Under the pieces are notes generated by a model. It had not been told where the DNA came from, made no database searches, and saw nothing but the letters and a program-made list of their open reading frames with translations. The translations under genes and the position numbers were made by a program. Shown piece after piece: positions 11,971 to 22,959 of a stretch of DNA of 64,000 bases; position 1 is the stretch's first letter, and the number at the start of each line of letters is the position of its first letter. Origin of the DNA: Zhengitettix transpicula (Eukaryota; Arthropoda; Insecta; Orthoptera; Tetrigidae); assembly GCA_037074705.1 (NCBI GenBank), contig CM073591.1, positions 161,972,032 through 162,036,031 of the forward strand. The letters are read 5' to 3'.

Positions 11971-12338
11971 ATAGCATTTATCGTGAACCGTATTTTCATG
12001 AATAAATGGCTAAGGGGAAGTGTACAGAAGGAACATTTCAGGCAATTGAAAAGATTTTCCACTCTGAATCAGTAGTGATTGTGTTCAATATATGTATCAA
12101 CACTATAACAACTCGCTTCCTGTTGTTATCAAAAGAGTGAGGGAGTAGAATTACACACTAGGTTCCCTACCACGACGCTTTTACTTCTACGGTCAAGTAA
12201 TCCAAGATCTAAACTAAAAAATATAGATCGTACTTTTTATGTTTGTGTATATTACACGTGAGGAAAGGAATGTGCCAACAGGGTCGCAAAAATGTTTCAC
12301 CATGTTTGAAAAACATGTCGCAATTTAAATTAACATAT

Positions 12339-13252
12339 TGTAATGCCAATTAATTAATACATTAATTGTGAATTTGAAAATCTTAATTGTTAAGAGAAAT
12401 CCTTTGTGGCGGCGGTCCAGAACAGAACAACAATAGACAAGCCAAGCACTGTTTCCTTTGTCGGAAGGCCCGCAAAATGGAGTATGCGCGCTAAAATTGC
12501 GAGACGGGAGTCAGTTGGCAGGAAAGTTTGGTCAGATACAGTTTGAATTATGATTTGGTGAAATACAGTTTGCAGAGAAATATTGAGAATTTGGTTTCAA
12601 CAGAGTTGATTGGTCCCTGAACATTTTTCTCAGGTCAAGATAAACATTCACTACAACATAATGACAAAACCTGCTAAGTAAAAAAAAAGCATTTTTTGTG
12701 CACATAGCCGGCCAGAGTTAGCAGAACAATAAAGACAACCCAAACGACGAATCTCAGAATTTGCCCAAGGCGATCGGACTACCGAGAGACGAAAGGAGAA
12801 TCATCCTGGTTCCTGTCGACATATAAAAATATTGATTTAGAATCTGTGAGTTTTAGAAGCAGTGCAAAACCCGTAATAGTGTATCCTGGAATGCTGGGCA
12901 GCCGTGAGTAACAATATAAAAACAACTAATTATGTAAACCTGATTAAAAGATAGCCGTCAGATTTCGTTCTCTTCTTATTGATTAAAATTGTTAATAAGA
13001 GTCAATCTTTTTAGTTTAACTTTGTTCACAATTAAATTTTGTTCTAATTGACAAGTAACTTTAGTTTTCTTTAATTGTAAATTGTTGATAAGATTATAAA
13101 TTTAATGATTCGCCATTATCAAACCCAGTTATGACCCTGAGAGATTGAGATACATTTAAATTTGTAATTGTTTTAAATTATTGACAATACATATTTTGTT
13201 TGTTAAATAATAAATTCTTTTCATTTAAAAGCCTGTCAATTTGAATATTACA
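12339..13252 (+). mobile_element. Solo LTR, ATAT-targeting family, copy A
   Basis: The copy starts TGTAATGCCAATTAATTAA and ends AATATTACA, giving TG...CA ends with short inverted TGTAAT/ATTACA termini. It is flanked by ATAT at 12335-12338 and ATAT at 13253-13256, a 4-bp target duplication. Internal landmarks shared with copy B in the same order are 'gcgcgctaaaattgcgaga', 'aaaacctgctaa', 'cacatagccg', 'atcctggaatgctg', 'gatagccgtcagatttcg' and 'atgaccctgaga'. AATAAA sits at 12728-12733. No gag or pol coding is next to it, so it is a solo LTR left by LTR-LTR recombination. A 4-bp ATAT duplication is known for some Gypsy-group elements such as 17.6 and 297 of Drosophila; placement in Gypsy is inference. 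Confidence 0.85.
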
Positions 13253-14480
13253 ATATCTACAGTACATCGTATTATCAAAAAAAGATTACAAAGTGCGGCT
13301 TTCATCCTGTTATGTAATGGTGGACCGTTAACTGACTGAAACATAATAGTTCATCCCTCAGCATCAAACTAAATCTGTCAAACCAATGAAGAAACTCGTT
13401 AAATTAAATTTCTAGTAGTTTTAAGTATACGTGTTGGCGCCAGTTCAATTTCTTTAATAGTATTAATAAGTTTAATATAGGAAATAATATAGGTCTCACA
13501 GAAAAATTCCCTAATAACGATATAATTAGTTTTAGATTAACTGAGCGTAAAAGAAAGCTCCTGCAATAAACGAAAAAAGAGTAACAGATGAAAAACAGTG
13601 TATTAAATTACGCTAAGTAAAATGAAAGTTTGTAAATTTTGTTGTAAAATTACTGTTTCATTCCACAACTGCTATTCCTGAAGATCCCTATTTTTTTCAT
13701 AACTTTTCTCAAAACAAGGATCAGTCGTCTAGATTCTGTTGAGAGTTATTTGTACTTATACTTACTCATACGCACAGTATTAGCGAAATAGCTTATATTT
13801 TTGTTAACGAGTTTGGAGCCATCTTCTATCACTACGTCAATTTATATGCCCTAAAGGGAAAAAAATCATTCATAAAACACTAGAATCGCTCTGAACTCCG
13901 TATTGAAAAACATCGCCTAGGCCATTTTGAATCAAGCATTCGTTATTCCGGAATAAATCTATACAATAGTCATCCGGACGAAATAAATACTTTATACACA
14001 ATTTATTTATTCAGAGGTATAAATATTTTCTTAATTAATGGAAGATTTTATTCGATAAAAGAGTTAGAAGAACAGATTAGATCCTCTTTACTAAAATAGT
14101 TTGCTGGTATCCTATCAAGTTGTTATTATTATTTTACGATTATAATATTGTTGAATTTAACTTCCGACATACTTTATTTTTCATATTTGACGGGAATCCA
14201 AGTAATATTTGCTGCTTGAAACTCCGTCGAATGAAAATTGAAGATTAATATGGCTATCATTTCTTTAATGATTGTTTTTTTTAATGATGGTTTAAAGTCG
14301 AGTTAACAAAATTGACCTTGGCGACTATACACGATTAAAACATAGTAAAAAAATTCATCATTTTCATAATCTTAGTGTACATAGTTAAAATGAAATAATT
14401 TTCGTCTGATTGAAAATATTGAATAAGAAAGTTAGACAATACAGACAAAAAAGGTAATATAAATACCACACAACCTATCT
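13253..14480. other. AT-rich sequence, nothing recognised
   Basis: No coding frame, tandem array or repeat copy seen. Confidence 0.4.
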
Positions 14481-14569
14481 GGGATCCTTGTTCCTTTCGT
14501 CAGGAGCTAAGAAGAGCCTAGAGAAACGCAACTGCACTGGTCAGTTGACAACACTCTAAGCGACGAAAA

Positions 14570-14659
14570 CGCAACGACAATGGGAGAGCCGAAGGGTTAG
14601 CGTAACAATAAGGACGCAACGACAATATGAAAACAGAAGGTTTAGCGTAATAATAAGGG
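14570..14659 (+). repeat. Tandem duplication, period 45 bp, two units
   Basis: 'cgcaacgacaat' begins at 14570 and again at 14615, and the following bases ('...gaagggttagcgtaacaataagga' and '...gaaggtttagcgtaataataaggga') match with a few changes. It lies just upstream of the open frame at 14742-15215. Confidence 0.8.
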
Positions 14660-14741
14660 ATCATATCAATTATTGAATTACATAGTGTCTGCTTGTACAT
14701 TAATACCTGTGATATTTGATTTAATGTGAAGCATCTCTTAA

Positions 14742-15215
14742 ATTAGTCTGGAATTGTACCTGGTGTCAATGTCTAAAATCGTAGCATTTTGCCAATCAAA
14801 TATATGTTTAGAATTGATGAAATGCTTGGATGCTACAGATTGTTTATCAATGGGAAGGTTGATATTAGACATGTTCCTTGATGCGGATATTAAGGGAACG
14901 TTTTGTTTGCCCTATGTAGCAGCAATTACAATTAGAGCAAGAGATTTTGTAAATAACACAATGTTTGCTGCAGGTGTCAAGTGTGTTCTTGTAGTTTTTG
15001 ATCAAGTGGGAAAGAGTATTAGTGGATCTGAAAATGATCTGAAAAAGTATGGAACTGTGGAGGGTTATATTTCTTTATCCAGTCCTGTGACTGCGAGGAA
15101 CTCGAGCACTGAGAGGATTGCTGAAGACGAGTGCAGATTGTTCTTCCGGCATGGATTGCCAAACACTGTTATTTTAGTATATTTAACGTTTCTTTATATT
15201 ATTTATTTTTTGTAA
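14742..15215 (+). CDS. Unrecognised protein fragment, possible 3'-terminal exon
   Basis: This is the longest convincing open frame in the window. It is open from 14742 (stop TAA at 14739-14741), with the first ATG at 14769, giving 148 residues ending TAA 15213-15215. Codon use is mixed and not merely AT-driven. The middle (LDMFLDADIKGTF, FAAGVKCVLVVFDQ) looks like an alpha/beta fold with buried strands. An acidic/polar stretch (STERIAEDECRLFF) follows, and the last ~15 residues are hydrophobic (VYLTFLYIIYFL). I do not recognise a family. 'catctcttaaattag' at about 14732-14746 would serve as a splice acceptor in this frame, and a polyA signal AATAAA lies at 15320-15325, about 105 bases after the stop. 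This fits a terminal exon; a processed pseudogene or a fragment of an uncommon transposon are alternatives. Confidence 0.45.
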   Translation: MSLELYLVSMSKIVAFCQSNICLELMKCLDATDCLSMGRLILDMFLDADIKGTFCLPYVAAITIRARDFVNNTMFAAGVKCVLVVFDQVGKSISGSENDLKKYGTVEGYISLSSPVTARNSSTERIAEDECRLFFRHGLPNTVILVYLTFLYIIYFL

Positions 15216-15319
15216 AGTACCATTTTTGTTTTTTGAAGTTTATAATTGTAACTTTATTTTTCTTGTAATCTTATTTTTCCCGTATCCGATTTCCTCGACT
15301 GAGGACTAGTGGAATGAAT

Positions 15320-15325
15320 AATAAA
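15320..15325 (+). promoter_or_regulatory. Polyadenylation signal AATAAA
   Basis: It lies downstream of the 14742-15215 open frame after a T-rich 3' stretch. In AT-rich DNA this hexamer is common by chance, so its weight comes only from its position. Confidence 0.3.
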
Positions 15326-15329
15326 TCTA

Positions 15330-16660
15330 AATATAAGCCACAGCATCGATTCTTTTTCTGAACTCTTACCAATAATCTGGTTATTAGAAAAAATTTGCGT
15401 GGTGGACATTTAAGCCTTTTTACAGTTAAATAATATTCTCATTCTTAAACTAAATTGGGTATATAAATCCAACTGTGTTTTCTTTAAATAATTTTTCAGA
15501 ATCTTCAGCCAGTAAGCATAACATTTCTCCTCAAAAAGTAAAGTACTTCGGTTAGAAATGACGCAAAAAGTTAATATCGCAATATTTTCTGATTCTTATA
15601 ATAATATTATATTATTATATTGAATTCTTAAATCATTGTACACGAAAAATATCATTAAAAGTTTTTATGGTTGGATCAATTATTAAGAGTGTAGTATTTT
15701 CCAATAAATTAGACGGTACGTTTATTTTGTCATTGAAACAAAGAACGTGTATCGGTTGTCGACTGAAAACAATCGTAAGAAAATGTCTTCACATATGTAA
15801 AAAAATAAGTGCTCGGATAATTTACGTAGAATTTTGTTGGGCTGATTAATCACTGGATTTCGGTGAATATTTTCTATTCTACTGCAGTAACCCTTCGCAT
15901 TATTTTCCAATTCGAAAATACCCGTCCGTTTTGTTAACTTTTATTGAACGAATCCGTAGTGGAAGAGGATACAATTGAAATAGTTATGACAGAATATACG
16001 AAGTATGTTCAAAAATATCGAAACTTAATTTTAAAAATGTGAATGAGCACGCGTTGGTGCAGATTAAAATAAATCTAATCAGAAATGGCCGTCTGGGAAT
16101 TGGACCGAAAGTAATAGACGTAATGTAACGTGAAATGTGTGAGAATTACGAAGTGATAGTCCGCAAGAGGCAGTGTCTGAAAAAGAAAGTGACCGATGCA
16201 TAAAATGTGTTGTGAACTGGAACTCACAAGATTATAAGCAACCAAGAGGACGCGATTCCAGAAGTCGAGCCTGGATGCTAAGAATCTATCCTATGAAAGG
16301 TCGTCAGAATTGAACTTTGTAAAAGAGTTATTTAAATTAATGAGATATTGAAATCAAACAGTACTTTATTAATAAATAAATTTCAAGCCCTGTTTTTCAA
16401 TGAAAAAATGTCTATTATTGTACACGATAAATTGAATTTCACTGTCAAAATAACTTCATAATTAATAAAGGAACTTAAAATTATTATGAATGTTTCATGA
16501 AAATTACATGGTTGTATCATAAAAATTTCATCATCGATCTTAAAAAGAACACACAATCCAACAAGCAGAAAATTAATATATTTCGCATTTTTATATTTAT
16601 CCTAATTGATGATAATTCCTAAATATTAATATAACGTGAAAATATGTAGTCTTTCTCGGT
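15330..16660. other. AT-rich sequence, nothing recognised
   Basis: Only short frames. No repeat similarity noticed. Confidence 0.4.
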
Positions 16661-16664
16661 GTAG

Positions 16665-16800
16665 AGAATGAATAAAGTCTACCCGGCGTAAACAATTGTA
16701 TTTGCGACGCTTCAACTATTGCTAGAAATCGAAGTCAGTAAACGTCATCGAAACGTCGCGAATACAATTTTTTACTTTGTTATAAACCCCAGAAGACTTT
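16665..16800. repeat. Inverted repeat with Penelope-like terminal character
   Basis: Arms AATTGTATTTGCGACGCTTC (16694-16713) and GAAACGTCGCGAATACAATT (16750-16769) pair at 18 of 20 positions around a 36-base loop. The pairing resumes weakly outward: 'aataaagtct' on the left mirrors 'agactttatt' on the right. The right arm and what follows (catcGAAACGTCGCG..., then ...aCCCcaGAAGACTTTatt) resemble the terminal sequence often found at ends of Penelope-like elements, as does 62255-62370. That family assignment is from memory and tentative; the inverted repeat itself is directly visible. Confidence 0.6.
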
Positions 16801-16807
16801 ATTTATA

Positions 16808-17321
16808 AACTGGCTGTATACCCAGTGTTGCCCGTGTACTTATTTTTATAACTCCGAAAATGTATTTAATTCTACATTAATCTATTGTCAAAAAGGGATT
16901 TAACCTAGATCTAAATGTTCCTAATTCCGTTAATACTTTCGATGGATAGTGAAATTAATTGAACAACTATAAAATGCATTCAATTTTATAGCATCAATCC
17001 CAACAAACGTACCTCAGAATTTATTCTTAAATATACTCCTTGAGAATTGCAGGATATAATTGTCCATCAGCCTTCAGACATTACAAAAGATTAAATTGAT
17101 CAAATTGTCAGCTAAATTCACAATGTATTAGAGTCACTACTATGGAACGAAAATTAACTTACATTTTCCGCAAGGATCGTGAAATATTTCCTATTATTTT
17201 TTTAATTATCATTCGATGGAGTATTGCCGGATATAATTTTTTTTTCAATCAAAATATTTCTGCTTTTTCATTAGGAAGTAAGTTCTTATTTTCTTGTTGC
17301 GCAGTACCGTCGCGTAGTAAC

Positions 17322-17368
<47 letters not shown>

Positions 17369-17640
17369 TCTCTCTCGAGTGCAGTGACGTCACGGTCTCT
17401 TGGCGCACAGTAATTTAACGCAAAATTACCACATGTTTTGATTATAATTCTTTCCGCATTTATGCTGGAGGTTACTCACCCCCACAGTACTGGTGTTTCT
17501 CGTGTTTTGTAGAATATGACTACCAATTTCTTTTTGCAATCTGTCCACGCGTTTAAATCTGTATAACGTAGATACATACATACAAATATACATCCTTTTT
17601 TATTGTATAGATCGATAAATAAAAAAATTAAATTGATATA
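16808..17640 (+). repeat. Interspersed repeat family F, copy 1
   Basis: This aligns along its length with 33610-34176: 'gtatttaattctacattaa', 'gatttaacctagatctaa', 'aattgaacaactataaaa', 'gacattacaaaagatt', the (TC)n followed by 'gtgacgtca', then 'aaaattaccac', 'tttatgct', and the tail 'acatacaaatatacatcct...tatagat'. Copy 1 carries about 150 extra bases before the (TC)n tract. The fixed 3' tail ending in a TATAGAT-like string is typical of retroposon families in arthropods. No coding capacity was recognised; the frame at 17142-17387 is created by the (TC)n tract. Confidence 0.75.
17323..17376 (+). repeat. (TC)n microsatellite
   Basis: 27 dinucleotide units with one A interruption, lying inside family F copy 1. 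The matching place in copy 2 (33989-34000) has only 6 units. Confidence 0.95.
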
Positions 17641-17700
17641 TTATTTTGTCAAGCTATGTCTACCTACATTGATCTGGTGAAAAGTATTAATGTCTCTCAA

Positions 17701-17880
17701 TATTAACAAGAGTAAATGGCCAATTGAAATGAAAACCCTACAATGTTTTTTCAGTCATTCTCAAGTAAGACAATTTAAAAAATTAATTTTTTAAAATCGT
17801 CTTACTTAATAAGGTCTGCCAATTGTCAGAATTAATATTATAGGGTTTTCAATTCAAAATTCTGTTTATCTTGTTAATAA
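17701..17880. mobile_element. Foldback MITE with TA-flanked inverted repeats
   Basis: The two halves are inverted copies. TATTAACAAGA at 17701 mirrors TCTTGTTAATA at 17869-17879, 'attgaaatgaaaacccta' mirrors 'tagggttttcaattcaa', and the centre pairs 'aagtaagaca' with 'cgtcttactt' around 'tttaaaaaattaatttttta'. The ends can be read as TA | TTAACAAGA...TCTTGTTAA | TA, i.e. a TA target duplication as used by Tc1/mariner-type transposases. It has no coding capacity, so movement would need a transposase from elsewhere. The superfamily is inferred from the TA only. Confidence 0.75.
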
Positions 17881-17889
17881 GTTTATTTA

Positions 17890-18560
17890 TTTTAAAATTC
17901 TTACAGATGATAAACTGGTAATTCTTTAACTCATTTATCTTTTCGTACATATAACAAATACTGGTCTTTCATATCTGCTAAAGAACTTGTTATAAGTATG
18001 TTAGTCATTAGCAGCATGTTATAATTAAATTACCGAAGAACCATCAGACCGACTACCAAATCACCTGAATTAAAATTCAGTGCATATCTTTAATGAATTT
18101 TTAATAATGGCACATAAAACTGAGATTATTATTTATATACTGGCTCACTGATTTTCGTACTGGTGATGTGCTTTCAGACGTGTGAATAATTTTCATAAAA
18201 TTGAGCTGTAAATATTTATTTTAGGCGCCTACTGATTATAAATCTGAATCTAAGTGTCTTTACATTAAAATTTGGAATCTATGAACGAAGCAGAAAAAAT
18301 TAAGGATATTGTGTAGAACAGCCTAACGGATTAAATTGGCTTATCACTGACTTTCTCTGCAAGAAAATTACGAGTGTGTCTTCAGATCGATTATCATTCA
18401 CCAATAACATTGATTAACTCGCTTTTTCTTAATTTGTTTGTTTGATTGGAAACAATATTTTTATTTAAATATGTTCACCAATCATTTTTTACTTATATCA
18501 TTTCCCAAGAGTGAAAATGTGACTAAAAATATTTCAAGGTTTCTTTCATAGAATTAATGG
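17890..18560. other. AT-rich sequence, nothing recognised
   Basis: No coding or repeat signal seen. Confidence 0.4.
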
Positions 18561-18574
18561 ATAGTCTGGCTGTC

Positions 18575-18800
18575 TCGCAAATGGAATGTTGCGCCCTTTC
18601 TATTACAGGAGCACTTGATGTCCCATCAAGCCCCCGTACTTAGTGGAATGAGGGTGCAAGTTTTGCGTTGGGTGCAACGTGCTATCGTCGCTCGAGGCCG
18701 CTGAAATATACACACCGGCTTAGCGGGGCATAATCCTTTGTTATAAGGTGTAGTCGACGCGAGCTCTGAGCAGATAGCGCTGCAGGCAATTTACTTTCTT
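18575..18800 (+). repeat. GC-richer repeat related to 38631-38760
   Basis: Shares in order 'ggaatgttgc', 'gtcccatcaa' (gtgccatcaa in the other copy), 'tgagggtgc' and 'gttgtgggtg'-like text with 38631-38750. The two are old and diverged. Boundaries are not clear on either side. Confidence 0.5.
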
Positions 18801-18809
18801 TTATTTAGT

Positions 18810-20114
18810 CGTGTTTCTTCACTAGATAAGGTTGTCCTCCCGCAGGCTTCTTGCAATGGTTCCAAACACCAGAGGCTTTACATCTACCAATGTTCCAGGA
18901 ATTTTATTTCACGATAATATGCAATACAGCTCTACAAATATTCTAAAATATATTTTCACATTTGGAACAAATTTTTTGAGTTATTCAAAATTTGTAAAAT
19001 TGAATAATTCTTTGTGTTCTCAACATTTCATCCTAATTTAATAACGAAGTAGATTAAAGAGTTGTGTACAGCGCATGTTCAGATAGTTTTTGGCTTTCCG
19101 TTTAAGTGACAGTAAAAGTCTGCTAAACCAGACAAGTATTACCAAATTGATCGAATATATATTTTAATAAAATTTTAATTTCAGTTACATTAACATCATG
19201 GTTAACATACTTTAATAAAATTATTAAAGTTATGAGTTACGTATTTGCTACACTTTTACAAAAATAAAATATTTACATTGATTAAGTTTTGTATTACAAA
19301 TTTCATGTAAGATTGTTAATTTTTAGTTTCGAAATTTAACAAATTTGTGTTGTAATAAAATGATAAATTAACATTACGTGTTAGAAATAATCAGGATATA
19401 ATATTCACTAAATCCGATAAATCAGCAGCAACTGTACATCAAAATATGGTTAAATTTTTAGAATAAACTGGTTAAATCTAGGTTACAGTTTGAATTTATT
19501 CTCACTATGCAGAAAGTGTGATTTACTGCCTAAACATTCAATAAAGATTATCTTAAATGCTTTTAAGTAAAATTATTAAATTGATTCAAATTCAAATGGT
19601 ATTAGAAATTTGCATATACTAAATACCGTTTAAAGGTCATGGTCATTTAGTGGGCCTGAAAACATTATTTTTCTAATATATACATTACTCTGGCAGATTT
19701 AAGAAAAGAGCGTTAATAATTAGTTATATTTACAAGCTTTTTCTCCCTGAACATCCCAACTACCTCATTATTTTTTCATTCAATATCGTTTCAAGATTCG
19801 GTTCGTCGCTGTGAAAGTGAGCACGCGCTTCTGACATCCTGTTGCGCGTATAAACTTTCAATATCAGCGATGAACCTGTTTTTTCATGTCAAAATGCGCT
19901 TTATATAATAAACGTTTGACCATCAATGTAACGCATTTAATTATTTTTAATTACATTAAAATTATTAATGCTGTATGCCAAAATTCATTGTTTATTCGAT
20001 AGTATTAAAATTAATTTAATTTTAATATGTATCAACTATTTATGTTTATTTACCACGGTTGCAGCAAGTTCTGTTGGACTCACACGTCTATAATCTAGCA
20101 GCTGGTCCTTTGTA

Positions 20115-20115
<1 letters not shown>
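18810..20115. other. AT-rich sequence, nothing recognised
   Basis: Short frames only (e.g. 18832-19041), no motif. Confidence 0.4.

Positions 20116-20154
<39 letters not shown>
20116..20154. repeat. (TA)n microsatellite, left flank of LTR copy B
   Basis: An uninterrupted TA run that ends directly at the TG of the LTR. Confidence 0.95.
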
Positions 20155-20157
<3 letters not shown>

Positions 20158-21171
20158 AATGCCAATTAATTAACACATTAATTGTAAATTTGATAATCTA
20201 AATTGTTAGAGAAACATATTCTTGACGGCGGTACCGAACACAAAACAATGTAGCAGAGCATTGTTTCTTTGTCGGAAGAAGCACTGCGCGCTCAAAATTG
20301 CGAGACGGTTGTTCAGTTGGCTGGAAGGTTTGATAGAGTTCAGGTCGCATTAGCAGTAAAGTTTGGTCGCAGGAAGATATTGAGAAGTTACAGTTGGCTG
20401 GAAGGTCAAGTACAGGTCGCATTTAAAATATTAAGGAGAGAGTTCACATTAAGATACGGTAGAGTTCAGTCCGTATTTCGAATCTTCAGATGGTCGTGAA
20501 AGAGCTTTTGGAACTTGGAGATTGAAACACGTACCGAGAGACAAGGACGAAAGCGAAAGGCGAGAGCGAGAATCGAAACGAGCTTGCAGGAAAGCATAGA
20601 TAAAACATTCACACACGCAGGACTATAAAACCTGCTAAACACAAACAGTTTTTGTTGCACATAGCCGAGCAGAAGTCAACCGAGTGAGAAAGAGACGAAG
20701 AGGAGGTTCCTGGTTCCTGATTTTGATCTAAAAATACTAATTTCAGAATCAGTGAGTTTAAGTAGAAGCTGTGCAAAAACCCGCCATAGTGCTTCGTAAG
20801 TCAAAAGTATCCTGGAATGCTGCCGTAAGTACATATATAAAATAAATAATTATGTAAACCGGATTAAAAGATAGACGTCAGATTTCGTTCTCTTCCTTTG
20901 ATAAAACTTGTTTAGTAGAATCTATCTTTTACTATAATTTCGTCGACAAGTAAATTTCGGCTTTGTTAATTGACGAGTAAATCTTTTTATTGAAATTTGT
21001 GCTGATAAGATTTCTAAATAAATGATTAGCCATTATCAAACCCAGTAATGACCCTGAGATAAATTCTATTTGTAATTATTTGTGTAATTGTTTAAATATT
21101 TGCTAATATATATTTTGTTTGTTTGTTATTATTAATATAATTTATGTAATAACGCCATCAATTTGAATATT

Positions 21172-21174
<3 letters not shown>
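20155..21174 (+). mobile_element. Solo LTR, ATAT-targeting family, copy B
   Basis: Starts TGTAATGCCAATTAATTAA and ends GAATATTACA, with ATAT on both sides as part of a (TA)n tract (20116-20154 and 21175-21222). It matches copy A through 'gcgctcaaaattgcgagac', 'aaaacctgctaa', 'gcacatagccg', 'gtatcctggaatgctg', 'gatagacgtcagatttcg' and 'atgaccctgaga'. It is longer than copy A, partly because a 'cagttggctggaagg' plus 'caggtcgcatt' unit is duplicated around 20315-20430. No adjoining internal region remains. The open frames at 20198-20660 are incidental. Confidence 0.85.

Positions 21175-21222
<48 letters not shown>
21175..21222. repeat. (AT)n microsatellite, right flank of LTR copy B
   Basis: An uninterrupted AT run beginning directly after the terminal ATTACA of the LTR. 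Together with 20116-20154 it looks like one TA tract split by the insertion. Confidence 0.95.
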
Positions 21223-21224
<2 letters not shown>

Positions 21225-22335
21225 TATTATTTTGCGCTCTTAAAAATAAAAAAGTCTGGTTTAATTAAAACATATTAAAAATATGGGTAGGGTTTAGTTT
21301 TCAACTGTCGTTATGGCTTTCCGATTGTTTTGTTTTATTTTAGATCAGTTTAACGATAAACATATTTTAAGTTGCAACGATTAAATTTTTATAACATAAC
21401 TCTTTAAAGCCCACAATTTTAAAGGGTAAAGAAAACATTGAAAAGAATTCATGTCAAAGCCAGAATGCCTTTTCTGACACAATAAATTTCCGAGGAAAGA
21501 AAATATTTCTCTCTTATGAATTAAATTATTCATAACATCACACAATTCCACACCTAATCATGAAAGTGTTATTAACGTGCTAGCGCATTTTACGTGTATA
21601 GTGTTTTTTTTCAGTGACTTATGAATTTACCTTACAATAATAATATGCGAAAAATCATATAAAATACTGGAAATAAAACTTTAAACTCTATATTTTGCGA
21701 AACTGTAGCTTCTTGTGGTGAATTCATATTTCCCAGCACGCAAATTAACCTAAGAAAAATGTGATATAGTTTTTAACCATATAATCCCTAAAGACATTAT
21801 TCCGCTAAAATGAAGATACGTTTACAGTCCTAGAGGAAGCAAAAATATAGGATATAGTAGTTCTTATCAATGATATTTGATAGTATTTGTGATAAAAACT
21901 ATTTCTTCTCTGTGCATTGAGACAAAACATTATTAAGCCTTTAGTAGGAATACTGCAAATTGAGTTAACTATTAGTTGTACACATTAAAATGTTGAGCCC
22001 ATTATTTTTATTGTTAAGGACTTTAATCACATTATTAGTTAGATTAACATAATTTGATGAAATATTTAGCCTCTGAATGTATTCATGTCTAACGTTTATA
22101 ATGTTAAATTTCACCGTGGCGGTTTTGTAAATGCTATAACACCGTTATTTAACTTAATTTTATTAACATCAATAACTGATTTTTACTAATCTAAGGATCA
22201 TTAACATATTACGTCTCGGCGAATTCTTACTTGATGGATTTGAGAGCAATCAAGAATCATCCATTTTCAACGTCAGTTCTAAGCGTAAAACAAGACTTTG
22301 TCAACATTTAAGTTGTTCTTATTATAATTTAAAGA
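21223..22335. other. AT-rich sequence, nothing recognised
   Basis: No coding frame or repeat copy seen. Confidence 0.4.
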
Positions 22336-22339
22336 GTCC

Positions 22340-22650
22340 CTTCCACAGATAAATAACAGTGAGAGACGTGGAAGCGAGCGTCTATTATACGGGACATTAG
22401 CTGCTCTTTTTTTTACGAGGCTGTATAGAGCGAACACTTTGGCCGTCGGAAAGGTTGCATCTGGCGTTGTTGCTAATAGCCGCTCCCTTGCCCTTGATGC
22501 GGTTTTATTACCCGTCCCGGCTTCTCTACCGTTTGTTCGACTCGGCTCTCGCCAGCGAAGGAAAAAAAAACGTAGACGCGCCTACAACAGCGATGGCTTC
22601 GAATACAACCCTTGCATCAACGGGATTACCTCTTCATTTGAAATTAAAAT
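22340..22650. other. GC-richer unassigned segment
   Basis: Two overlapping plus-strand frames (from about 22439 and 22455) cross this patch. Neither has a recognisable domain. Candidate exon, promoter region or conserved noncoding element; not resolvable here. Confidence 0.25.
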
Positions 22651-22959
22651 AACATTCTTATATGTTGTCGTTAAAAGGTGTAAGATATTCGATCTGCCTA
22701 AAATTTACGTAATACATGTTTGAATTCTCTATAAAATTTACTTTCGTGTGCTAACTATATGTTAATTTGTGGAACTGTTTTAAAGTCGATCCACAATAAT
22801 TTTGTAGTGAATAGATATAACGTGTAATTGAACGATAACTATAAATACAAAAAAAAAATGAAAAATATCCAATAGCTTTAAAGGAGAAAACATATTCCTG
22901 GTGTCGTAAGGGAGTCAATCATATTCCCTCTTTCCATTAAATGAATTAAAATACTCCCT

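Noticed and set aside
14518..14700. Repeated phrase in a minus frame (PYYYAKPSVFILSLR, PYCYANPSALPLSLR)
   Set aside because: It is the 45-bp tandem duplication read in frame, not protein evidence.
17142..17387. 81-codon frame ending in a Ser-Leu run
   Set aside because: The run is the (TC)n tract translated; the frame sits in a family F repeat.
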